A stretch of 5,196 nucleotides of DNA. Origin: Peptococcaceae bacterium (GTDB lineage Bacteria; Bacillota; Desulfotomaculia; Desulfotomaculales; Desulfocucumaceae). Of the stretch, positions 1 through 4,533 are shown one piece after another. Location: NCBI GenBank assembly GCA_013336365.1, contig JAAXTT010000108.1:1-5196 (forward strand), in the 5' to 3' direction. A program made the translations under genes and the position numbers. Below the pieces are notes generated by a model. It saw only the letters and a list, made by a program, of their open reading frames with translations, had not been told where the DNA came from and searched no databases. The number at the start of each line of letters is the position of its first letter. The stretch's first letter is position 1.

Positions 1-1571
1 ACAACCATGCCCTTGTATACCGAAACTCCCGGGCCGATAAACATTTCTCCTCTTTCCTGAGCATTTTCCAAACCATAGGCATTGGAATCACCGGTTTCAA
101 AGGCTACCAAAGAGCCTCTCTGCCTGGTCTGGATATCTCCCCGGTAAGGGGCATAATGATGGAAGGAATGGTGCATAATACCCATGCCCTTAGTGTCAGT
201 AAGAAACTCTGAACGAAAGCCAAAAAGTCCCCGGGTAGGAAGATGGAATTCCAGATAAACCTGCCCGTCATCCTTAGGGAGCATATTGATCAGCTCACTT
301 TTCCGGGGGCCAAGTCTTTCCATAATAATTCCCACAAATTCTTCCGGGGTTTCCACTACCAGTTCTTCCACCGGCTCACACATTTCTCCGTCGATCATTT
401 TTTGAATAACCTGGGGACGGGACACTTCAAACTCGAAACCCTCACGCCTCATGGTTTCAATCAGGATTGAAAGGTGAAGCTCTCCCCGGCCCGAAACCAA
501 AAAGGTATCGGGGGAGTTGGTGGCTTCAATTCTAATGCTGACATCAGATTCCAATTCCTTGTACAGTCTGTCGGAAAGCTTCCTTGAAGTAACATGGTCA
601 CCTTCCAGGCCAGCAAAGGGACTTTTGTTTACCTGAATGCCGATTGCCACTGTAGGCTCATCAATACTGACAAAGGGCAAGGGAATAGGGTTTTCCGGGT
701 CGGTTATCGTATCGCCCACATTCATGCCATCCAGTCCGGCCACTACTACAATGTCTCCAACTGAAGCAACCTCCACCGGGACCTTTTTCAGACCCTCAAA
801 GGTGTAAACTCCAGAAAGCTTCTGTCTTGTCATCGTACCGTCCGGAGAAACCAAAGCCACATCATGTCTGCTTTTCATGGTTCCGTTGATAATTCTGCCT
901 ACTGCCTGACGGCCTATATAGGAATCATAGTCAATCATGGTCACACCCATCTGCAGATGGGCATCAGGATCCCCTGCCGGAGCAGGAATTCTGTCAACAA
1001 TCATTTCAAATAAAGGCTTTAAATCCGTTCCCGGGACTTCCGGGTCAACTGATGCCGTGCCTTCCCGAGCATTGGTAAAGATAACAGGAAAATCAAGCTG
1101 CTCATCAGTTGCTTCCAGCTCGATAAATAGATCCAGCACCTGGTCCATTACTTCAACCGGACGGGCATTGATCCGGTCGATTTTGTTAATTACCACAATA
1201 GGTACAAGCTTAGCTGCCAAGGCCTTGCGCAAAACAAAGCGAGTCTGGGGCATGGTGCCTTCAAAGGCATCCACCAGTAACAAAACCCCATCTACCATTT
1301 GCACAATCCGCTCTACCTCTCCGCCAAAATCAGCGTGGCCGGGGGTATCCATAATATTCAGCTTATAATCACCGAAAAAAACTGCGGTGTTTTTCGCCAG
1401 AATGGTAATGCCTCTTTCCTTTTCCAGATCATTTCTGTCCATGACCCGTTCCTGAACATGCTGCTTTTCATGAAAAACTCCGCTTTGCTTGAGCATTCCA
1501 TCTACCAAGGTCGTTTTGCCATGGTCAACGTGGGCTATAATAGCCAGATTTCTAAGTAGTCTTTGTTCCAT
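1..1571 (-). CDS. typA: TypA/BipA ribosome-associated translational GTPase (3' end cut by window edge)
   Basis: This is a translational GTPase of the EF-G/LepA superfamily. The family binds the 70S ribosome and is tied to 50S assembly, cold growth and stress responses. The 523 codons present have no in-frame stop. Near the N-terminus are the G1 P-loop AHVDHGKTTL (residues 13-22), the switch II motif DTPGH (75-79) and NKID (129-132), plus the family-typical DLEKERGITI and MPQTRFVL stretches. The central part carries domain II and the EF-G-like domain III with SGRGELHLSILIE, followed by the domain V stretch ending in PGVSVYKGM. About 85-90 C-terminal residues, the BipA-specific domain, lie outside the window, judging by the usual length near 610. 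The ATG at 1571 gives an N-terminus that lines up with known TypA proteins but has only a distant ribosome binding site. A TTG at 1595, 6 nt after GGAG, would add eight residues. Identification is secure; the start is less so. Confidence 0.97.
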   Translation of the reverse strand, partial: MEQRLLRNLAIIAHVDHGKTTLVDGMLKQSGVFHEKQHVQERVMDRNDLEKERGITILAKNTAVFFGDYKLNIMDTPGHADFGGEVERIVQMVDGVLLLVDAFEGTMPQTRFVLRKALAAKLVPIVVINKIDRINARPVEVMDQVLDLFIELEATDEQLDFPVIFTNAREGTASVDPEVPGTDLKPLFEMIVDRIPAPAGDPDAHLQMGVTMIDYDSYIGRQAVGRIINGTMKSRHDVALVSPDGTMTRQKLSGVYTFEGLKKVPVEVASVGDIVVVAGLDGMNVGDTITDPENPIPLPFVSIDEPTVAIGIQVNKSPFAGLEGDHVTSRKLSDRLYKELESDVSIRIEATNSPDTFLVSGRGELHLSILIETMRREGFEFEVSRPQVIQKMIDGEMCEPVEELVVETPEEFVGIIMERLGPRKSELINMLPKDDGQVYLEFHLPTRGLFGFRSEFLTDTKGMGIMHHSFHHYAPYRGDIQTRQRGSLVAFETGDSNAYGLENAQERGEMFIGPGVSVYKGMV

Positions 1572-1684
1572 AATAAATATACCAAAACCTTTCAATTTTA
1601 TCTCCGGACCATACTTCAACAAACCAGACTATGGCAAAAAACCAAACTATCTATCTGACCAGCCTGAGATTTATAATCCAAAGT

Positions 1685-1870
1685 TTATCCCTTGTCTTTT
1701 TCCCTCAGATAAACCAAAACACACATAGCTATTATAACAGCAGCAGAGATTATGTAAAGGATTCCCGATAAAGAATGGTTCTGGGACCACTTCAACAGAC
1801 CTGCCCAAACCATCCCGGCAGCAAAAAAAACCGAGCCAATTACCAAAATAATGAACCTTATTTTATCCAT
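1685..1870 (-). CDS. Small two-helix membrane protein, 61 aa, unknown function
   Basis: I do not recognise this protein. It has a short basic start (MDKIR), a first hydrophobic helix at about residues 5-25, a short polar loop (KWSQNHS, 27-33), a second hydrophobic helix at about 36-55, and a charged tail (REKDKG). This is the layout of a small integral membrane protein with both ends probably in the cytoplasm. The ATG is preceded by GGAAAGGG at suitable spacing, which supports real translation. It lies 113 bp upstream of typA on the same strand, so the two could be cotranscribed, although the gap is large enough for typA to have its own promoter. The codon pattern looks normal and there is no sign of truncation. 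No function is proposed. Confidence 0.72.
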   Translation of the reverse strand: MDKIRFIILVIGSVFFAAGMVWAGLLKWSQNHSLSGILYIISAAVIIAMCVLVYLREKDKG

Positions 1871-1933
1871 TTCTCGACCCTTTCCTATGCTTTTCAGCCT
1901 TAATTTCCAAATTCCGATATTATTTACTTTTTA

Positions 1934-1946
1934 ATTATAGCCTATA
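1934..1946 (-). promoter_or_regulatory. Possible promoter -10 box and small palindrome upstream of the 61-aa membrane protein gene
   Basis: On the minus strand a perfect TATAAT hexamer covers 1939-1934, about 65 bp upstream of the small membrane protein start. It partly overlaps an 11-bp perfect palindrome, TATAG-C-CTATA, at 1936-1946. I see no good -35 hexamer at 16-18 bp spacing, so this is only a plausible promoter. An AT-rich palindromic tract (AAAAATATATTTTT, 1955-1968) lies just upstream and could act as an UP-like element. The palindrome could be an operator or chance in AT-rich DNA. Confidence 0.35.
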
Positions 1947-2004
1947 GTCCACTGAAAAATATATTTTTTCCTTTAATAACTAAGGAATAAAATATCGTTT
2001 GGGG

Positions 2005-2032
2005 TTTACAAAGCAAGTTTCTTCATTATACA
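2005..2032 (+). promoter_or_regulatory. Sigma-A-like promoter for the MgtC-family gene
   Basis: TTTACA (2005-2010) is followed after 16 bp by TATACA (2027-2032). Both hexamers are close to the sigma-A consensus. Transcription would start near 2039, leaving a leader of about 25 nt before the ATG at 2064. That is too short to hold the long magnesium-sensing leader known from some mgtC/mgtA genes or an M-box riboswitch. An RNA-level magnesium switch is therefore not supported here. Confidence 0.6.
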
Positions 2033-2047
2033 CTAAGTGAAATATTC

Positions 2048-2053
2048 AGGAGG
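2048..2053 (+). promoter_or_regulatory. Ribosome binding site that fixes the MgtC-family start
   Basis: A full AGGAGG lies 10 nt upstream of the ATG at 2064. It rules out the in-frame GTG at 2037, which lies upstream of this site and almost on the predicted transcription start. Confidence 0.85.
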
Positions 2054-2063
2054 GAGCAATCAG

Positions 2064-2567
2064 ATGAGCCCTGAAATAGAATTAAGTCTGCGATTGCTAA
2101 TCGCTACCCTTTTAGGTGGAATCTTTGGCATGGAAAGACAGGCTAGGCATAAGCCTGCGGGACTGAGAACCCATATACTGGTCTGTCTGGGATCTGCAAT
2201 ATTTACCCTTTCCGGAATATATGGCTTTCCTGTAGCCGTTGCCGAGGATATGATGAGAAATATCGATCCGGCCAGGGTAGCCGCTCAGGTTGTCACCGGA
2301 GTTGGCTTTATTGGCGGAGGCATTATTTTCAAGGAAAAGGATCATATTGCCGGAATAACCACAGCTGCCAGCATTTGGCTGACTGCCGGTCTTGGGGTGG
2401 CAATCGGCTCCGGTCTTTACGTATTGACCTTTGTTGCAGCACTGCTGGGCATTGCCAGCCTGGAATTCGATCATTTCCAAAACAAGCTGGAATGCAGAAG
2501 GCAAAAGGCAGAGGCCAGGAGACAGGCATTGGAAGACGATGGCCAAAACTGTGAGAATCTCGAATAA
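2064..2567 (+). CDS. MgtC/SapB family membrane protein, short form, 167 aa
   Basis: This is an integral membrane protein of the MgtC/SapB (YhiD-like) family. Members are linked to growth at low magnesium, acid tolerance and, in some pathogens, inhibition of F-type ATP synthase; most environmental members are uncharacterised. The family hallmarks are present: LLIATLLGGIFGMER (residues 11-25), KPAGLRTHILVCLGSA (30-45), VVTGVGFIGGGIIFKE (76-91) and TTAASIWLTAGLGVAIGSG (99-117). About four to five hydrophobic helices span residues 5-135. The last 30 or so residues are a charged, probably helical cytoplasmic tail rich in R, K, E and Q. There is no C-terminal ACT-like domain such as long MgtC proteins carry. 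The family's usual VRGL before TTAAS reads IAGI here, losing the arginine. The gene has its own promoter and strong ribosome binding site. Its stop codon directly abuts that of the convergent neighbour. The family call is firm, but a physiological role is not. Confidence 0.93.
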   Translation: MSPEIELSLRLLIATLLGGIFGMERQARHKPAGLRTHILVCLGSAIFTLSGIYGFPVAVAEDMMRNIDPARVAAQVVTGVGFIGGGIIFKEKDHIAGITTAASIWLTAGLGVAIGSGLYVLTFVAALLGIASLEFDHFQNKLECRRQKAEARRQALEDDGQNCENLE

Positions 2568-3608
2568 TCAAACTGCGGATTCCAGCAAATCATTGACAAA
2601 AACAATCAGACAAACTAACAGACGATCGCCCTGATAAATAGCATCCAGATCATTATCAATATTCTCTGAGGAAAATCTTAAAATACAGGAATCTATCTCT
2701 TGAAACTGACTCCGGAGATAGTTTTGCCTGTTCTCCCCGGCAAGACCGGAGATATGCCTGAGTATTTTTCCCCCATAATCCTCGGGATTGTCATCCCTTT
2801 GATTTGTTATGTGAGCTGCCAGCTTAGCCAGCAGATTTTTGCCGGCAACTGCGGCCTTTTGCAACCCCCCGGGCTTGTCCAGAGATTCAAACTCGATAAT
2901 AGTGTCATACATCAGTCCATAAAGCTCCGGGGCAAGATTGGTCAGTCTCAGCATCAGCTGATCTGCCAACAGATTGAGATGGTCATAGAGCATATTGGAA
3001 AGGTTGACCACTCTGGAGGCATGCTCAAAGGAGCTGTAATTATCCAGGATAGTATGAGAAACCGAGATTTCTTCAAATTCTATAGTTTCAAAGGAAAAAT
3101 CACTTTTTAGATTTGCTACCAAGGCCCGGTCCCATTCAAACTCCTGCCCGATAGAATAGAGCAGACTGAGCTTTTTTCCGTTTATCCTGAACATAGGGAC
3201 AACTGACGCCCCATATAATATCCAGTGCACAGGATTGGCCTCATGGAGCTGCTGGGCACCTAAATAGGTATCATCATTCAACAGGGTATTATGCAGGATA
3301 TCTCTGAATCTTGAGTTTATCCCCTCAAAGGCGACTACAAAAATCTTGTTGTTATACAGATAATCCATAAATTTAGGGTTTAAGGACTGCCAGACCGGAC
3401 GAGGTGCCCGGTAAATTCCTTTTTGGATTTCTTCCCGATTGTCCTTTTCTCTCAAATAATCAAGAACATCGATATTTCCGGTAAAAATCTTCAGATAAAG
3501 CTCCCCCGGCTCTTGGGTCAGCCGATCAAATATCTCTTTAATTACAGGGATTCCATCATACCTGTCAAATCGTTCATGATCAGCATCAAAATGGAACGCA
3601 ACCTTCAT
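2568..3608 (-). CDS. Uncharacterised 346-aa soluble protein in an operon with an XRE regulator
   Basis: I do not recognise the family. The ATG at 3608 is preferred over an in-frame TTG at 3614 because GGGGG sits 7 nt before the ATG and almost touches the TTG. There is no signal peptide and no clear membrane helix, so a cytoplasmic protein is likely. The N-terminal part looks alpha/beta: strand-like MKVAFHFDAD (1-10), ELYLKIFTGN (36-45) and KIFVVAFEGIN (88-98) alternate with helices. A middle segment (127-160) contains HWILYGASVVPMF and LSLLYSIGQEFEW. From about residue 195 onward it looks almost all helical. Conserved-looking polar residues include H6, D8 and D10 near the first strand; a metal or phosphate site there is only a guess. 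It starts 33 bp after the XRE gene with no promoter seen between, so the two are probably cotranscribed and functionally linked. It ends flush against mgtC. It could be a stress, defence or toxin-type effector, or a metabolic protein; none of these is shown. Confidence 0.88.
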   Translation of the reverse strand: MKVAFHFDADHERFDRYDGIPVIKEIFDRLTQEPGELYLKIFTGNIDVLDYLREKDNREEIQKGIYRAPRPVWQSLNPKFMDYLYNNKIFVVAFEGINSRFRDILHNTLLNDDTYLGAQQLHEANPVHWILYGASVVPMFRINGKKLSLLYSIGQEFEWDRALVANLKSDFSFETIEFEEISVSHTILDNYSSFEHASRVVNLSNMLYDHLNLLADQLMLRLTNLAPELYGLMYDTIIEFESLDKPGGLQKAAVAGKNLLAKLAAHITNQRDDNPEDYGGKILRHISGLAGENRQNYLRSQFQEIDSCILRFSSENIDNDLDAIYQGDRLLVCLIVFVNDLLESAV

Positions 3609-3641
3609 TTTCAAACCCCCGGTTATTATTTATTCTTAAAA

Positions 3642-4010
3642 TCAATTGCCCTGCTGAGATTTTTTCCTGCGCTTTTTATCAAGGTCCTCCAGGTAGTCCA
3701 AAAACTCAGAAAGCTTTTGTTTTCCCTCAGAGGAAAGCTTGGCAACCCTGACCTGAAGCTCCTCATCGCCTTTTCCCGGATACTGACTTCTGCCTTCATG
3801 AAAAAGATAGCCGGCAGCTCTAAGCAGCTCCTCATAGGGTACGCAAAGCGGGAAAGAAAGCTTTCTCAATATGTCCGGAGTAGGAGTTCCCGAGGTTCCC
3901 GCACATATTTTGGAAATATAGGAATGATTGACTCCGGAAAGCTCCCCCAGCTTGCGATAAGAGTAACCTCTGTTTTTTATTATCTCTTTCAGATAGGTTG
4001 AAAAATCCAA
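3642..4010 (-). CDS. XRE-family helix-turn-helix transcriptional regulator, 122 aa
   Basis: This is a cytoplasmic DNA-binding regulator of the XRE (lambda cI/Cro-like) family. The HTH domain spans about residues 4-66: YLKEIIKNRGYSYRKLGELS supplies helices 1-2, and GVNHSYISKI (26-35) the turn and recognition helix. PTPDILRKLSFPLCVPYEELLRAAGY completes the five-helix fold. The rest (about 80-122) is a charged, helical tail with LSSEGKQKLSEFLDYLEDLDKKRRKK, typical of small Firmicutes XRE proteins and plausible for dimerisation. There is no peptidase or ligand domain. I choose a TTG start at 4010 because GGGGGG lies 8 nt upstream, a strong promoter sits just beyond, and the resulting N-terminus matches the family. 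Starting at the far upstream codon (4067) would put coding sequence across that promoter. The gene heads a probable two-gene operon with the 346-aa protein and is divergent from a second XRE gene, which suggests autoregulation. Confidence 0.92.
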   Translation of the reverse strand: MDFSTYLKEIIKNRGYSYRKLGELSGVNHSYISKICAGTSGTPTPDILRKLSFPLCVPYEELLRAAGYLFHEGRSQYPGKGDEELQVRVAKLSSEGKQKLSEFLDYLEDLDKKRRKKSQQGN

Positions 4011-4031
4011 ATTTCTGTCCCCCCTGTGGAG

Positions 4032-4060
4032 ATTATACTCCCAGTGGTGACAATTGGCAA
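4032..4060 (-). promoter_or_regulatory. Strong promoter for the leftward XRE operon
   Basis: On the minus strand TTGCCA (4060-4055) is separated by exactly 17 bp from a perfect TATAAT (4037-4032). Transcription should begin near 4025, leaving only about 15 nt before the TTG start at 4010. The G-rich ribosome binding site (4024-4019) would then sit almost at the 5' end of the message. Confidence 0.75.
4048..4059. promoter_or_regulatory. Candidate operator: imperfect palindrome over the leftward -35 box
   Basis: TGACAATTGGCA reads TGCCAATTGTCA on the other strand, so it is a 12-bp palindrome with one mismatched pair around the perfect CAATTG core. It overlaps the -35 hexamer of the leftward XRE promoter. 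Its GTGACAAT side resembles the GTAGACAAT arm of the large inverted repeat further right. A bound XRE dimer would block RNA polymerase here. This is inferred from position and symmetry only. Confidence 0.4.
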
Positions 4061-4084
4061 CAGGCAATCAATTAACCTAAATGT

Positions 4085-4123
4085 GTAGACAATATGAAAC
4101 ACTAGTGGTATTATATTGTCTAC
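4085..4123. repeat. Perfect 11-bp inverted repeat, candidate operator between divergent regulators
   Basis: The arms GTAGACAATAT (4085-4095) and ATATTGTCTAC (4113-4123) are exact reverse complements separated by 17 bp. The spacer holds an 8-bp palindrome, CACTAGTG (4100-4107), almost but not exactly centred in the repeat. The left arm contains the -35 hexamer of the rightward promoter and the right arm covers its expected start point. Arm centres are 28 bp apart, not far from three helical turns, so two regulator dimers, or one looped assembly, could bind the same face of the DNA. As RNA it could also form a stem, but the position over a promoter favours a protein-binding role. Confidence 0.75.
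4086..4114 (+). promoter_or_regulatory. Promoter for the small XRE / Cys-rich protein operon
   Basis: TAGACA (4086-4091) and TATTAT (4109-4114) are spaced by exactly 17 bp, and each differs from consensus at one position. Transcription would start near 4121 with a leader of about 30 nt. A second TATAAT (4127-4132) lies downstream but has no matching -35. A weak opposing promoter (TTGCGA, 4137-4132, 16 bp from TATAAT at 4115-4110 on the minus strand) overlaps this one and might also feed the leftward operon. Confidence 0.6.
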
Positions 4124-4151
4124 TATTATAATCGCAAAAGAGGCTGATGTC

Positions 4152-4367
4152 ATGTCAAAATATATCCTTGATGCTGAAATGCTGACTTCCCTTATCAAAA
4201 ACCAATATTCAAGTCTGCGGCAGGCCTCCAGAGCTATGGACATCCATCACTCCTACCTTTGCAAGGTGCTGAATAAAAAACAGGAGCCGGGGAAAAAATT
4301 TATTGAAGGAGTTTTAGCCGCCTTCAAGGATTTGAAATTTGAGGATATATTTAAAAAACCCAATTAG
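4152..4367 (+). CDS. Small XRE/Cro-like DNA-binding protein, 71 aa
   Basis: This appears to be a minimal helix-turn-helix protein, the size of a phage Cro. Predicted helices are at about residues 7-18 (DAEMLTSLIKNQ), 21-29 (SLRQASRAM), 33-42 (HSYLCKVLNK, the recognition helix) and 47-60. The protein ends in FEDIFKKPN, and a C-terminal EDIF-type motif is common in XRE proteins. The ATG at 4152 is chosen because GAGG at 4140-4143 lies 8 nt upstream; an in-frame TTG at 4116 would fall inside the operator at about the transcription start. Its recognition helix shares HSYxxK with the divergent larger XRE protein (H33-S34-Y35 and K38 here; H29-S30-Y31 and K34 there). The Cys-rich gene follows after 16 bp and is surely cotranscribed. 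It probably represses its own promoter or competes with the divergent regulator. The HTH assignment is by pattern, without an alignment. Confidence 0.85.
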   Translation: MSKYILDAEMLTSLIKNQYSSLRQASRAMDIHHSYLCKVLNKKQEPGKKFIEGVLAAFKDLKFEDIFKKPN

Positions 4368-4373
4368 AGGAGG
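4366..4373 (+). promoter_or_regulatory. Ribosome binding site of the Cys-rich small gene
   Basis: AGAGGAGG begins inside the TAG stop codon of the small XRE gene and lies 10 nt before the ATG at 4384. A near-perfect anti-Shine-Dalgarno match at this spacing is the main evidence that the tiny downstream frame is a real, translationally linked gene and that ATG 4384, not the upstream in-frame ATG at 4339, is its start. Confidence 0.8.
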
Positions 4374-4383
4374 CCGGTCTTCC

Positions 4384-4533
4384 ATGTCCTTACCCTGTAT
4401 TTGCTTTAAATGCAAGAAATGCCTAAGTCTTGAATCTTTGTATGATTCGGAGTGTCTGGCTGTAGAGAAATTAAACTGCAAAGACAGAAGCTGCAACGAC
4501 TGCAATTTCTCCTGCAGCAGATATAGCTACTAA
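4384..4533 (+). CDS. Cysteine-rich 49-aa protein, probable metal-binding, unknown function
   Basis: I do not recognise the family. Nine of 49 residues are cysteine (5, 7, 10, 13, 24, 32, 37, 40, 44). The N-terminal cluster is CxCxxCxxC and the C-terminal cluster CxxxxCxxCxxxC, with a 10-residue gap on either side of the lone C24. This spacing suits a small zinc-binding knot or, less likely, an iron-sulphur site. There is no signal peptide, so a secreted disulphide-rich peptide is not favoured. It is the second gene of the operon led by the small XRE protein, with a strong ribosome binding site that overlaps that gene's stop. Its own TAA overlaps the stop codon of convergent mutM. It might be a metal-dependent partner of the regulator, an antitoxin-like or redox-sensing element, or a modified-peptide precursor; none is proven. 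Confidence 0.75.
   Translation: MSLPCICFKCKKCLSLESLYDSECLAVEKLNCKDRSCNDCNFSCSRYSY

Noticed and set aside
937..1368. Plus-strand 143-codon open frame inside typA
   Set aside because: It lies fully antisense to the conserved GTPase and is rich in S, T, I and K with no domain.
1955..1968. AAAAATATATTTTT palindrome as an intrinsic terminator
   Set aside because: The stem is made only of A-T pairs with no GC-rich part, and it lies in a divergent promoter region, not after a gene end.
1871..2063. Magnesium riboswitch or long mgtC-type leader
   Set aside because: The predicted leader is only about 25 nt, and I see no conserved M-box-like stems in the 193-bp gap.
2112..2546. Minus-strand 144-codon open frame inside the MgtC-family gene
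   Set aside because: It is a mirror of a well-supported membrane protein gene, with no ribosome binding site and low-complexity, non-protein-like composition.
3423..4001. Plus-strand 192-codon open frame
   Set aside because: It runs antisense across the start of the 346-aa gene and most of the XRE gene, both of which have good starts, ribosome binding sites and, for XRE, a recognisable domain. The product has no family features.
4085..4123. The inverted repeat as a terminator or transposon end
   Set aside because: It is not followed by a T tract, lies upstream of both flanking genes, and there is no transposase or target duplication nearby. An operator explains it better.
3642..4533. Classical type II toxin-antitoxin or prophage remnant
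   Set aside because: No known toxin fold, integrase, tail or capsid gene is visible, and attachment-site-like direct repeats were not seen. The switch-like layout alone is not enough to call it a phage or TA locus.
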